Origin: Paenibacillus cymbidii
GTDB taxonomy: Bacteria; Bacillota; Bacilli; Paenibacillales; NBRC-103111
DNA length: 64,000 nucleotides
Assembly (NCBI RefSeq): GCF_004764705.1
Contig: NZ_SHLX01000008.1
Coordinates: 124,001-188,000 of the forward strand
Reading direction: 5' to 3'
A program made the translations under genes and the position numbers. Of this stretch, positions 17,451-26,332 are shown piece by piece (position 1 is the stretch's first letter; each line of letters opens with the position of its first letter). The notes below the pieces were generated by a model. That model worked only from the letters and a program-made list of their open reading frames with translations. It was not told where the DNA came from and did not search any database.

Positions 17451-17564
17451 CGGCACCACCTCCTTCGATTGCTCAGTCCCGGCGAATGTTGCCATTTTCC
17501 CGTAGTATGCAAAAAGAACGCGGCGATTACTCGCGGCGCTCCCTGTGTATAGACGGTAGTATAT

Positions 17565-17604
17565 GGAAAAGAAAGCAACCAGACCGCTTACTGCGCGATC
17601 TGGT
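17565..17604 (-). terminator. Possible terminator overlapping the sigF stop
   Basis: The minus strand folds as ACCAGATCGC...GCGGTCTGGT followed by TGCTTTCTTTT. The stem includes the last codons of sigF. It would separate the spoIIA operon from spoVAA. Confidence 0.5.
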
Positions 17605-18343
17605 CCTTGATCGATTGCAATATTTTTTTCTCCAGGCGCGAAACCTGCACCTGCGAAATGCCGAGCCGGCTCGCCACCTCGGATTGCGTCTGGTCGCGGA
17701 AGTAGCGCAAGTACACGATCAACCGCTCGCGTTCGTTCAGCGCGCCGATCGCTTGGTTGAGCGCCAGCTTGTCGAACCATTTGTCCTGCGATTCGTCGGC
17801 AATTTGGTCCATCAGCGTGATCGGGTCGCCGTCGTTTTCGAACACCGTCTCGTGAATCGAGGAAGGCGGCTTGTTCGCTTCCTGGGCGAAGACGACATCT
17901 TCCGGCGAAATGCCGAGCTCGGCGGCCACTTCCTTGATCGTCGGCTGACGGCCGAACCGCTTGGACAGCTCATCCTTCGTCTTCCGCACCTTGTTCGCCA
18001 GTTCCTTGAGCGAGCGGCTCACCTTGAGCGTGCCGTCGTCGCGCAGGAAACGCTGGATTTCGCCGATAATCATAGGCACGGCGTAAGTGGAAAATTTGAC
18101 GTCGTAAGACAGGTCGAATTTGTCCACCGATTTGAGCAGCCCGATGCAGCCGATCTGAAACAAGTCCTCCGCTTCGTAGCCGCGGCCGAGAAACCGCTGC
18201 ACGACGGACCAGACGAGGCGGATGTTGCAATTGACAAGCGTATCGCGGGCAAGCGTGTCCCCGGATTGGCTGAGCGCAATCAGCCGCTTCACTTCAGCGT
18301 CTTCCAAATACGTGTGGGAGGCGTGTTTCAAGTCGACATCCAT
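17588..18343 (-). CDS. sigF: RNA polymerase sigma factor sigma-F
   Basis: 251 aa, first forespore-specific sigma factor. Region 2 (LVWSVVQRFLGRGYEAEDLF, then QIGCIGLLKSVDKFD), region 3 (KDELSKRFGRQPTIKEVAAE) and region 4 helix-turn-helix (QSEVASRLGISQVQVSRLEK) are complete and match SigF. It is held inactive by SpoIIAB, encoded 12 bp upstream in the same operon. Confidence 0.97.
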   Translation of the reverse strand: MDVDLKHASHTYLEDAEVKRLIALSQSGDTLARDTLVNCNIRLVWSVVQRFLGRGYEAEDLFQIGCIGLLKSVDKFDLSYDVKFSTYAVPMIIGEIQRFLRDDGTLKVSRSLKELANKVRKTKDELSKRFGRQPTIKEVAAELGISPEDVVFAQEANKPPSSIHETVFENDGDPITLMDQIADESQDKWFDKLALNQAIGALNERERLIVYLRYFRDQTQSEVASRLGISQVQVSRLEKKILQSIKDQIAQ

Positions 18344-18355
18344 AGCTCAAGACCC

Positions 18356-18799
18356 CTAATTCACGAGCGCCCGCTTCGACTCGATGCGCTTCGTCATTTT
18401 GACGATCGTGCCTTTTCCTGGTGCGGAAGTGATCTGAACTTCGTCCATGAAATTTTCCATAATCGTAAACCCCATGCCGGACCGTTCCAGCTCCGGTTTG
18501 GTCGTAAACAGCGGCTGCCGGGCCATCTCCAGATCGGCGATGCCGACCCCGTTGTCCATGACCGTAACCGTCACGCTGTCGTCCTCGATGGAAGCCGCGA
18601 TCGTGATGACGCCGTCGGGATCGTTTTCGTAGCCGTGAATGATCGCGTTCGTTACCGCTTCGGATACGACCGTCTTCAGGTCGGTCAATTCCGCGACAGT
18701 CGGGTCGAGCTGGGATGCAAAAGCGGCCACCGTCGCCCGCGCGAACGATTCGTTCTCCGATCGGCTGGAAAATTGCAGCGACATTTGGTTGGCGCTCAT
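18356..18799 (-). CDS. spoIIAB: Anti-sigma-F factor / serine kinase SpoIIAB
   Basis: 147 aa, GHKL ATPase fold: N-box [12 protein letters not shown] with catalytic Glu and Asn, G1 VMDNGVGI, G2 [13 protein letters not shown], and a C-terminal [10 protein letters not shown] strand. It binds sigma-F and phosphorylates SpoIIAA. The ATG overlaps the spoIIAA stop as ATGA. Confidence 0.97.
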   Translation of the reverse strand: MSANQMSLQFSSRSENESFARATVAAFASQLDPTVAELTDLKTVVSEAVTNAIIHGYENDPDGVITIAASIEDDSVTVTVMDNGVGIADLEMARQPLFTTKPELERSGMGFTIMENFMDEVQITSAPGKGTIVKMTKRIESKRALVN

Positions 18800-19149
18800 G
18801 ATACGACCCCCAGACTCGAAAGCGCGCTGCGCTCGTTATCCTGGAACGTCAATATTTTCGGCAGGCCGGACATTTCGAACAGCCGGTAGACGGCCGGGCT
18901 GACGTCGCAGACGACCATTTTGCCGCCTTTGCCGGAAATTTGCTTGTAGCGGCCCAGAATAACGCCGAGCCCCGAGCTGTCCATAAAACTAAGATCTTTC
19001 AAGTTCAGCACGACATGAGCGGCATTCCCTTGTTCGATCGCCTGTTCCATCCGCGACCTGACGATTTCGGCCGTATGGTGGTCGAGCTCGCCCTTCAGCC
19101 GGACGATCAGCGCCTTCCTTCCCTGCTCCAAATCCATTTGCAGACTCAT
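18796..19149 (-). CDS. spoIIAA: Anti-sigma-F factor antagonist SpoIIAA
   Basis: 117 aa from ATG 19149 with GGGAGGAG upstream; a longer frame beginning eight codons earlier lacks a ribosome site. STAS domain with the phosphorylated Ser in [17 protein letters not shown]. Unphosphorylated SpoIIAA frees sigma-F by binding SpoIIAB. First gene of the spoIIA operon, downstream of a clear sigma-H promoter. Confidence 0.96.
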   Translation of the reverse strand: MSLQMDLEQGRKALIVRLKGELDHHTAEIVRSRMEQAIEQGNAAHVVLNLKDLSFMDSSGLGVILGRYKQISGKGGKMVVCDVSPAVYRLFEMSGLPKILTFQDNERSALSSLGVVS

Positions 19150-19220
19150 GTGTTCGCTCCTCCCAGGATGCATGGGCGAGCAGTTCGCCGTCAGACGAAC
19201 GACCAGCCTTGATGAACACT

Positions 19221-19250
19221 GAATTCTACGAGGGCGAAGACGATTCCTGC
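19221..19250 (-). promoter_or_regulatory. Sigma-H promoter of the spoIIA operon
   Basis: On the minus strand GCAGGAATC (19250-19242), 12-nt spacer, GTAGAATTC (19229-19221). Both boxes fit the sigma-H consensus RNAGGAWWW-N11-12-RNNGAATWW. Transcription would start about 60 nt before spoIIAA, matching the known sigma-H control of spoIIA in B. subtilis. Confidence 0.8.
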
Positions 19251-19343
19251 ACCGCCGACAAAACTAGAAGCAATGCGCCATAACTAGTTGCGGCTCGACA
19301 TGAGGAGGCGGGAAGCAAGCGACCGTTCGACGAAAATCGCGCG

Positions 19344-20516
19344 TCAATCCAGGAAAAACAGATGAGCGGCCGTCCGTTTCATCATCGTCCAAAGGCCCGC
19401 TTTATCGACGCTAACCGGCGATTCGATCGGGAATTCGGCGACTTGTTTGTCTCCCCGGTACACGACCAGCTTGCCGATCGGCTGTCCGGCGGTTATCGGC
19501 GCCTTCAGGCCGTCGTTCATTTGCAGCTCGTGACGAATATCATCACCCGCTTCGCCTTTGCGGACGAGCAGGCTGTACGGATGTTTGGCGGTCAACGGCA
19601 CGTCGCGTTGTTCGCCTTTGCTGACGCGGAACGTGCCCATCGGGTCGCCGGTTTTGAAGATGGAATGACTGGCGTAATGGGAAAAAGCGTAGTCGAACAT
19701 TTGCGACACTTCCGTATTGCGCGTTTTCGTGTTCGGCTCCCCGAGCACGACGGCGATCACCCGCAAATTGTCGCGCTTCGCCGACGCCGACAGGCAAAAC
19801 TTCGCTTCCGCGGTATACCCCGTCTTCAGCCCGTCCGCGCCGCTGTAGAAACGAACCAGTTTGTTCGTATTGACGAGCCAGAAAGGCTTGGCGGTATCCT
19901 TGCGCAAGTAATCCTGATAAGCGCTGGTGAATTGGGTAATTTCCGGGTGCTTGAGCAGCTCCCGCGACATGATCGCAATATCGCGCGCGCTCGTGTAGTG
20001 GCCTTCGGCGGGCAAACCGTTGCAGTTCATGAAATGGGTGTTTTTCATGCCAAGCTGCTTGGCCCGTTCGTTCATCATCTTCACGAACGCTTCCTCCGAG
20101 CCGGCGATCTTCTCCGCCATCGCTACGGACGCGTCGTTGCCGGACGCCATGGCGATCCCCTTGAGCATATCGCGCACCGTCATTTCTTCGCCCGGCTCGA
20201 GGAAAATTTGCGAGCCGCCCATCGATGCGGCGTATTCGCTCGTGCGCACCTTGTCGTCCATGGACAGCTTGCCTTTATCGATCGCTTCCATGATGAGCAG
20301 CATCGTCATAATTTTGGTGATGCTGGCCGGGGGCAGTTTTTCGTCGGCGTTCTTATCGAGCATGACCGTGCCGGTATCGGCATCGAGCAATACGGCGGAG
20401 CGTGCGTTCGGCGCCATATTCGGCACTGTCGGCGCTTGTTCTTCCGCATACGCGGCGGGTCCGGCCGCAAGCAGCAGCATGAACAAGATTAACGGGACGA
20501 TCGTCCACTTTTTCAT
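19344..20516 (-). CDS. dacF: D-alanyl-D-alanine carboxypeptidase DacF (penicillin-binding protein, S11 family)
   Basis: 390 aa from ATG 20516 with GGAGGG upstream; the frame extends upstream without a ribosome site. Signal peptide (IVPLILFMLLLAAGPAAYA) and the three catalytic motifs of S11 peptidases: SITK, SGN (SGNDAS) and KTG (GLKTGYTA), then the PBP5-type C-terminal beta domain. It trims stem peptides in spore peptidoglycan. The position immediately upstream of spoIIAA matches B. subtilis. A sigma-F-like promoter lies upstream. Confidence 0.95.
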   Translation of the reverse strand: MKKWTIVPLILFMLLLAAGPAAYAEEQAPTVPNMAPNARSAVLLDADTGTVMLDKNADEKLPPASITKIMTMLLIMEAIDKGKLSMDDKVRTSEYAASMGGSQIFLEPGEEMTVRDMLKGIAMASGNDASVAMAEKIAGSEEAFVKMMNERAKQLGMKNTHFMNCNGLPAEGHYTSARDIAIMSRELLKHPEITQFTSAYQDYLRKDTAKPFWLVNTNKLVRFYSGADGLKTGYTAEAKFCLSASAKRDNLRVIAVVLGEPNTKTRNTEVSQMFDYAFSHYASHSIFKTGDPMGTFRVSKGEQRDVPLTAKHPYSLLVRKGEAGDDIRHELQMNDGLKAPITAGQPIGKLVVYRGDKQVAEFPIESPVSVDKAGLWTMMKRTAAHLFFLD

Positions 20517-20564
20517 CAATATTATCCCTCCACCGTAACGGATCGGCATTTCCATTCGTTCTCC

Positions 20565-20593
20565 ATTGTTCCCCCGATTGCAGTAAAATATTC
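20565..20593 (-). promoter_or_regulatory. Possible sigma-F promoter of dacF
   Basis: On the minus strand GAATA (20593-20589), 15-nt spacer, GGGAACAAT (20573-20565). The -10 fits GGNRANANT of sigma-F; the -35 has one mismatch to GYATA. dacF is a sigma-F gene in B. subtilis. Confidence 0.5.
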
Positions 20594-20659
20594 CAGCCCC
20601 TCCTTTCGCGCTGCGAAATAACCGGCCCTTGCCGGATCCGGCGACATTGGAAAAAAGAT

Positions 20660-20688
20660 TTGCCCCTCTGCGACCCAAAAGCTATACT
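20660..20688 (+). promoter_or_regulatory. Sigma-A-type promoter for the cupin/lyase pair
   Basis: TTGCCC (20660-20665), 17-nt spacer, TATACT (20683-20688), about 35 nt before the TTG start of the cupin gene. Confidence 0.6.
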
Positions 20689-20723
20689 GTAGAACGGAAT
20701 ACGAACAAAAGGAGCTGGCGGAA

Positions 20724-21077
20724 TTGAGCAAAATCGGGATCTGGGAACAAGCCGAGCCCGGCGTAACAAGAAAAATACTAAACGCAGGCGACAGCTTGAT
20801 GATGATGGAAGTTCATTTTGAGGCGGGAGCGGTCGGCAACATGCACAGCCATCCGCATGAGCAAATGACGTATTGCTTGCGGGGCAGCTTTGATTTTACG
20901 ATCGACGGGGTCGTGCACCGACTTCGGGCAGGCGAAACGATCGACATCCCCGGCGGCGCCGCGCACGGCGTCAAGGCGCTCGAGCCGGGCGCGCTGCTGG
21001 ATGCCTTTACGCCGCTGCGCGAAGATTTGCTTTATGGAACGGCCGCATCCGCTTACGCCAAGGAAGATCGGTCATGA
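20724..21077 (+). CDS. Cupin protein, KdgF-like (unsaturated uronate ketonisation)
   Basis: 117 aa from TTG 20724 with AAAGGAG upstream. A single cupin barrel keeps the residues that mark KdgF: metal ligands His41, His43, Gln47 (HSHPHEQMTY) and His81 (GGAAHGV), with the acid and base candidates Asp93 and Arg99 in DAFTPLRED. KdgF turns 4,5-unsaturated uronates, released by polysaccharide lyases, into linear ketonised sugars. The next gene is such a lyase and overlaps by ATGA. This pairing supports the call; a generic cupin of other function remains possible. Confidence 0.8.
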   Translation: MSKIGIWEQAEPGVTRKILNAGDSLMMMEVHFEAGAVGNMHSHPHEQMTYCLRGSFDFTIDGVVHRLRAGETIDIPGGAAHGVKALEPGALLDAFTPLREDLLYGTAASAYAKEDRS

Positions 21078-23230
21078 ATGCGGCAAGACGCGACAAGCTG
21101 CGGGCAAATGCGCAACGGCCGGAGCTGCAGCCGGCATTGGAGCAGCTGCGCAAACGGGCGGACACCGGGCTCGGCATAGAATTCCCGATTGTCGCCGGCG
21201 AGCAGGCGGGCTGGGGCCACTATTATTATTGCGAAGACGGCACGGGTCTGCGGTTCGACTGGAACGATCGCAGCCGCCACACTTGCCCTGCTTGCGGGAA
21301 AGTATATACCGGCGAGCCTTACGACAGCGCCTGGCTTGGAGCGGCGCATGGGATCACATGCGGCAATTTGATGAGCATGGGGCATATGTACGCCATCAGC
21401 GGCGACAATCGGTTTGCGGAGCGGGTCGTCAAGGACCTGCTTGCCTATGCGGAACACTACGAGGGATATACGATCCACGGCGACATTCCGTACAACGGCC
21501 CCGGCAAGCTGTTCGCCCAGACGCTGGACGAAGCGCAATGGATCATGAATTTGACCGCCGCTTATGCCTGTGTCGCAGAGCGGCTTGATCCGGAGCAGAA
21601 ACGGCTGATTGCGGACGGCTTGCTGCGTCCGTGCGCCGCGTTTCTGATCGGGCACAAGGAGCGGCAGCTGCATAATCACGCCATCATCATTACGAGCGCG
21701 ATTGGCATGCTCGGTTATTTGCTGGAGGACGAAACGATTCATCGCGCCGGCCTGGACGGGCCGTACGGCTTGCTCGATCAAATCGAAAGAGGCGTATTGG
21801 GCGACGGCTTCTGGTATGAAGGCGCCTTCGGTTACCACTTCTACGCGCTCCATCCGATTCTAAAATACTGTCAAATCGTCGAAGGTTCGCCGTGGGATTT
21901 GCGCTGCCACGCGGCGCTGAAACGGATGTTCGTCTTTCCGCTGCGCTACCTGTTGACCGACGGTTCGTTTCCTTCCGTCAACGATGGCAGCCGCCACGCG
22001 ATGATGCACAGCTTCGCCTGGGCTTACGAGGTTGCGCTCGAGTGGTATGGCGACAATCTGTACCGGCAATATTTGCGCTGCGCTTACGGCATAAACGACG
22101 AACATCAACACGCGTTCCCGCACGCCGCAATTGTGCCGGTGTCCAGAAGTTCACTCGAGGCGCTGCTTTTTGGCGGGGAGTTGCGCGCGGATGCGGCGGA
22201 TTCGGATGCAGCAGAGGTTTCGGATACGGCGATTGACCAATTCAATCTTGCGCGGATGGTCCGCACCCATTCCGCTTCGGTTTCGGGCGGACTGACGAAG
22301 CTGGCCAACGACCGGGGCTGGAACCTGATCGTCAAACATGGCACCTTTGGCGGCGAACACGACCATATGGACAGGCTCGGGCTTTCGTTTACGGCCGGCG
22401 GCACCCCGCTCATCGCCGATGTCGGAACGACCGCTTACGGCATTCCCGCTCATTACGGCTGGTTCAAACACACGTATTCGCACAACACCGTCAACATCGA
22501 CGGCAAAGACCAGCCTCCGACGGACGGCACGTTGAAACAATTTCGCGAAGAACCGTGGGGCGCCTGGCTGGAAAGCGCTGTCGACTGGAACGGCAGGGGC
22601 TATTATTTGCAGGACAAAATCATCCTTCCGTCCGAAATGTGCCCTTGGGACGAGGAGGCATACGACGGGGTGTCGATCCGCCGCATCAATGCGCTGAGCG
22701 GCGATTGTTTGATCGATATCGTCAAAGTTGCCGTTCCCCTGGCGCGCTACGTTCAGCTGAACTATCATGTGAGCGGCACGCTTGCGCAAGGCGACGGATG
22801 GTCGCCTACGGAGGAGCCGTTCGGCGCGCTGGAGGCGATCTGGTTCGGCGACAAGCGCACGAAACGGATGCAGCCGAACGAAACGATCGAATGGGCAGTC
22901 AAAAACGGCTTGCTGCTGCAAGGCGGCTGGTGTTCGCGCGACGCCGCGCTGTATACGGCCGAAACGCCGGACAATCCGCCATCCGGCTGCCGGCAGTCGC
23001 TCATTCAGCAAGTCCGCACGGACGGCGAAGTTGTTTTCGTCAATGTGTTCGCCTTGGTCGAAGCCGGCGGCAATAACGACCGGGAGCCATTGTCGGTGCG
23101 AGTGACGGACAGTACAGACGGCCCGAACGGACTGGCGGCATTCACGCTTGACGTGCGACTGCCAGGGCGTACGGCGCAGTACAAGTTCGGGTGGAGCGAG
23201 GATGAAGCGCATTTCGCTGCCATAGGCTGA
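21074..23230 (+). CDS. Heparinase II/III-family polysaccharide lyase
   Basis: 718 aa, starting in the cupin stop codon (ATGA). An N-terminal alpha-toroid region (about 90-380) contains HNHAIIITSAIGMLGY and WYEGAFGYHFYALHP with the Tyr/His expected at the active site. A beta-sheet C-terminal half (about 395-700) begins with GTFGGEHDHMDRLGLSF, the heparinase II/III-like signature. A CPACG pair near residue 75 may hold a metal. No signal peptide, so it probably cleaves imported uronate-containing oligosaccharides inside the cell, passing unsaturated ends to the KdgF-like cupin. The exact glycan cannot be read from sequence. Confidence 0.85.
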   Translation: MNAARRDKLRANAQRPELQPALEQLRKRADTGLGIEFPIVAGEQAGWGHYYYCEDGTGLRFDWNDRSRHTCPACGKVYTGEPYDSAWLGAAHGITCGNLMSMGHMYAISGDNRFAERVVKDLLAYAEHYEGYTIHGDIPYNGPGKLFAQTLDEAQWIMNLTAAYACVAERLDPEQKRLIADGLLRPCAAFLIGHKERQLHNHAIIITSAIGMLGYLLEDETIHRAGLDGPYGLLDQIERGVLGDGFWYEGAFGYHFYALHPILKYCQIVEGSPWDLRCHAALKRMFVFPLRYLLTDGSFPSVNDGSRHAMMHSFAWAYEVALEWYGDNLYRQYLRCAYGINDEHQHAFPHAAIVPVSRSSLEALLFGGELRADAADSDAAEVSDTAIDQFNLARMVRTHSASVSGGLTKLANDRGWNLIVKHGTFGGEHDHMDRLGLSFTAGGTPLIADVGTTAYGIPAHYGWFKHTYSHNTVNIDGKDQPPTDGTLKQFREEPWGAWLESAVDWNGRGYYLQDKIILPSEMCPWDEEAYDGVSIRRINALSGDCLIDIVKVAVPLARYVQLNYHVSGTLAQGDGWSPTEEPFGALEAIWFGDKRTKRMQPNETIEWAVKNGLLLQGGWCSRDAALYTAETPDNPPSGCRQSLIQQVRTDGEVVFVNVFALVEAGGNNDREPLSVRVTDSTDGPNGLAAFTLDVRLPGRTAQYKFGWSEDEAHFAAIG

Positions 23231-23250
23231 GCATTCTCCATTCGCCAGCC

Positions 23251-23441
23251 AAATAGGCCATGTTTTATTGCCTATTTGGCTAAAAACGGGCAGCCTCTCC
23301 GAAATAAACAGTGAAATCGCTGGCTATTTCAGCTAAAGCAGCTGATTCGGGGCCAGGCGGAGCAAATAAGCCATGTTTTCACTGGCTATTTTCGAGGAGG
23401 CAGGCGAAATCGGGCAAATAAGCCATTTTTCAATGGCTATT
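23251..23441 (+). repeat. Four-hairpin interspersed repeat, copy 2
   Basis: 191 bp in the same orientation as copy 1: outer hairpin AATAGGCCATGTTTTATTGC, inner hairpins at about 23300-23330 and 23363-23391, outer hairpin GCCATTTTTCAATGGC. The spacer after the first hairpin (TAAAAACGGGCAGCC) is shared with copies 1 and 4. Only about 12 bp of the right-hand extension remain. Confidence 0.8.
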
Positions 23442-23466
23442 CAGGTTACCCGGCCCGAAAGTATTG

Positions 23467-23509
23467 AAAAAAGCCGTCCCATCGGCGCCTTGCGGCCCGA
23501 GGGACGGCT
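23467..23509 (-). terminator. Rho-independent terminator of the pdh operon
   Basis: Minus strand: GCCGTCCC...GGGACGGC with an extended stem (CGGG/CCGA region) followed by TTTTTT, 25 bp beyond the lpdA stop. Confidence 0.8.
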
Positions 23510-23533
23510 ATGCTGTTTTGCATCGACAAATAA

Positions 23534-24949
23534 TTATTTGTTCATCTGGTGCACGGCGTGGCCGAGAGCGGCTTCCGCCGCTTCCATCACGATTTCGCCG
23601 AGCGTCGGGTGCGCGTGAATAGTCAACGCGATATCTTCGAGCGTAGCGCCCATTTCGATCGCGAGGCCAAGCTCGGCGATCAGATTGGACGCCTCGGCGC
23701 CGACGATTTGCGCGCCGATGACGAGCCCGCTCTTCTTGTCCGCGACAAGCTTCACGAAGCCGTCGGTAGCGGCCAGCGACAGCGCGCGGCCATTGACGGC
23801 AAAGTTGAATTTGCCTGCCGTCACTTCGTAGCCCTTCGCTTTCGCTTCGGTTTCGCTCAAGCCGACGCCGGCGATTTCCGGATCGGAGAACACGACGGCC
23901 GGAATCGCTTTGTAGTCGACGGCGCTGGGTTGCCCGGCGATCGCTTCCGCGGCGACTTTGCCTTCGTAGCTCGCCTTGTGCGCAAGCGCCGGTCCGGCGA
24001 CGATATCGCCGATTGCAAAGATGTGCGGCACGCTTGTGCGGCACTGCTCGTCAACTTCGATCAACCCGCGGTCGGTTTGCTTCAGCTTGATCAAATCGAG
24101 CCCAAGCTCGCCGTCCGTATTCGGCCGGCGGCCGACGGTGACGAGCACGTATTCGGCCGTGACCGATTTCTCTTCTTCGCCGACCTTATACTTGACGGTA
24201 ACGGCATTATCCGCTTTGTCGTATCCTTGCGCCAGCGCGCCGGTAACAACGTCGACTTTGGCTTTCGCCAAATGTTTGCCGACGAAACGGGTCAATTCTT
24301 TTTCGAACCCGGGCAAAATCGCTTCACTGCCTTCAAGAATCGTCACCTTGGTGCCGAATTTGGCGAACATTTGCCCCAGCTCTATGCCGATGTAGCCGCC
24401 GCCGATCACTACGAGGCTTTGCGGAATGTGCGGCAGCTCCAGCGCCTCCGTCGACGACAGGATCCGATCGCCGTACGGAAAAGCTTTCAGCTCGATCGGC
24501 CGCGAGCCGGTGGCGATTATGCAATGCTTGAAGCGGTATCGCGGCGCTTCGCTTTCGTTGAACAACCGCGCTTCGTGCTCGTTGATGAACATCGCTTCGC
24601 CGCGGAACACCTGGACGTTGTTGCCTTTCAGCAAGCTGCCGACGCCGCCGGTCAGCTTCGAAACGACAGACGATTTCCACGCCTGCACTTTGGCAAAATC
24701 GACTTTGACCCCTTCCACGGAAATGCCGATATCCGCCGAGTCGTTCGCCTGTTCGTACCGGTGCGCGGCGGATATGAGCGCCTTGGAAGGAATGCAGCCG
24801 CGGTTCAAACAAACGCCGCCAAGCTCGGACTTGTCGACGATCAAAACTTGCTGCCCGAGCTGCGCCGCGCGGATAGCCGCGACGTAACCGCCGGGACCTG
24901 CACCAATGACGAGCGTGTCGATATCGAGGGATGCGTCTCCCACTACCAT
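23534..24949 (-). CDS. pdhD: Dihydrolipoyl dehydrogenase (E3)
   Basis: 471 aa. FAD-binding VIGAGPGGYVAAIRAAQLG, redox-active disulfide GGVCLNRGCIPSKAL, NAD-binding VIGGGYIGIELGQ, and the C-terminal catalytic His/Glu (HAHPTLGEIVMEA). It reoxidises the lipoyl groups of E2. It starts 4 bp after pdhC with GGAGGTGT upstream; last gene of the operon. Confidence 0.97.
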   Translation of the reverse strand: MVVGDASLDIDTLVIGAGPGGYVAAIRAAQLGQQVLIVDKSELGGVCLNRGCIPSKALISAAHRYEQANDSADIGISVEGVKVDFAKVQAWKSSVVSKLTGGVGSLLKGNNVQVFRGEAMFINEHEARLFNESEAPRYRFKHCIIATGSRPIELKAFPYGDRILSSTEALELPHIPQSLVVIGGGYIGIELGQMFAKFGTKVTILEGSEAILPGFEKELTRFVGKHLAKAKVDVVTGALAQGYDKADNAVTVKYKVGEEEKSVTAEYVLVTVGRRPNTDGELGLDLIKLKQTDRGLIEVDEQCRTSVPHIFAIGDIVAGPALAHKASYEGKVAAEAIAGQPSAVDYKAIPAVVFSDPEIAGVGLSETEAKAKGYEVTAGKFNFAVNGRALSLAATDGFVKLVADKKSGLVIGAQIVGAEASNLIAELGLAIEMGATLEDIALTIHAHPTLGEIVMEAAEAALGHAVHQMNK

Positions 24950-24953
24950 ATGG

Positions 24954-26291
24954 TTACACCTCCATTACAAGCAGATCCGGATCGGACAGGAGCTGCTTGA
25001 CCATGTTCAAGCATTGCTGCGCGGTTGCCCCGTCGATGAGGCGGTGATCGAAGCTGAACGACAGCGCCATAACCGGCGCGATGACGATTTCGCCGCCACG
25101 GACGATCGGTTTTTCGGTGATGCGGCCGGTGCCGAGAATCGCGGCTTCCGGGAAGTTGATGACCGGCGTGAAAAACATCCCGCCCGCCGAGCCGATGTTC
25201 GTAATGCTGATCGTGCTGCCGCGCATTTCCTGCGCCGTCAGCTTGCCGTCGCGGCCGCGAGCCGCCAAATCCTTGATCGCCGAAGCGATCGACCAAATGT
25301 TGCGGCGATCGGCGTCCTTCACGACGGGAACGATCAGGCCGTTCTCCGTATCGGTGGCAATGCCGATGTCGTAATATTTCTTGTATACAACTTCGCCGCG
25401 CTCTTCGTCAAGCGCCGCGTTGACGATCGGGAACGAACGGGCAGCGGCGACCAGCGCCTTGACCACGAAGGGCAAGTACGTCAGCTTGACGCCCTTCTGC
25501 TCCGCCAGCGGTTTCGCTTTTTCGCGCAGGGCAACGAGCCGCGTAACGTCGACTTCGTCCATCAGCGTCACATGCGGCGCCGTATACATCGACTTGACCA
25601 TCGCCGCGGCGATCGCCTTGCGGATGCCTTTGAACGGCACTCGCTCCTCGGCGCGATCGCCTGTTGCCGGCGCCGCTGCTGCAGGCGCCGTTGTTGCCGC
25701 CGCTTGCGCCGTTGTTGCCGCCGCTTGCGCCGTTTCGGCTGGCGCAGCCGCTGCCGCAGGCGCGCCGCCTTCGGCAGCCGCCAGCACGTCTTCGCGCGTC
25801 ACGCGTCCGCCACGGCCAGTCGCCGGCACACTTGCGAGCGCCACGCCGCGCTCGCGGGCAAGCTTGCGCACGCTTGGCGTTGCCAGCACGCTGCGCGCGT
25901 CGCCGGCAGGCGCTTCCGCCTGCGCTGCTGCCGCAGCTGGCGCCGGTGCAGCGGACGCCGGTCCCGGAGCGGACGCCGCCGCTGCAGGAGCAGGCTGAGC
26001 CGGAGCCGCCGCATGTGCGGAAGCTTGCTGCGCCGCCGCCGGCAGTTCGCCGGCCACTTCGATGATCGCCACCGTTTCGCCAACGGTGCAAACCTGGCCT
26101 TCTTTCACCTTCACTTCGAGCACTTTGCCGGTTACCGGACAAGGCACGTCGACGACGGCTTTGTCGTTCTGCACTTCCATAATCGTATCGTCTTCGTTGA
26201 TCGTATCGCCGGGCTTGATGTTGATTTTGACGATTTCGCCTTCGTGAATGCCTTCGCCAAGCTCCGGAAATGGATAAGTAAACGTAGCCAC
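24954..26291 (-). CDS. pdhC: Dihydrolipoamide acetyltransferase, pyruvate dehydrogenase E2
   Basis: 445 aa from GTG 26291 with GGAGG 6 nt upstream. One N-terminal lipoyl domain (lipoylated Lys in EVQNDKAVVDV), an Ala/Pro-rich linker, an E3-binding domain (PSVRKLARERGVALASVPAT), a second Ala/Thr-rich linker built of AQAAAT repeats, and the acetyltransferase domain ending in SFDHRLIDGA with the catalytic His. It forms the core of the complex; the lipoyl group is presumably supplied through LipL encoded 2 kb upstream of pdhA. Confidence 0.96.
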   Translation of the reverse strand: MATFTYPFPELGEGIHEGEIVKINIKPGDTINEDDTIMEVQNDKAVVDVPCPVTGKVLEVKVKEGQVCTVGETVAIIEVAGELPAAAQQASAHAAAPAQPAPAAAASAPGPASAAPAPAAAAAQAEAPAGDARSVLATPSVRKLARERGVALASVPATGRGGRVTREDVLAAAEGGAPAAAAAPAETAQAAATTAQAAATTAPAAAAPATGDRAEERVPFKGIRKAIAAAMVKSMYTAPHVTLMDEVDVTRLVALREKAKPLAEQKGVKLTYLPFVVKALVAAARSFPIVNAALDEERGEVVYKKYYDIGIATDTENGLIVPVVKDADRRNIWSIASAIKDLAARGRDGKLTAQEMRGSTISITNIGSAGGMFFTPVINFPEAAILGTGRITEKPIVRGGEIVIAPVMALSFSFDHRLIDGATAQQCLNMVKQLLSDPDLLVMEV

Positions 26292-26332
26292 GCTGTTTCC
26301 TCCCGCCTTCTCGCTATCGTATGGATCGCAGC

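Larger units (their letters stand above)
23231..23533. other. 303-bp convergent intergenic region holding repeat copy 2 and a terminator
   Basis: Between the lyase gene (plus) and lpdA (minus). Apart from the four-hairpin repeat and the lpdA terminator no gene is apparent. Confidence 0.7.
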
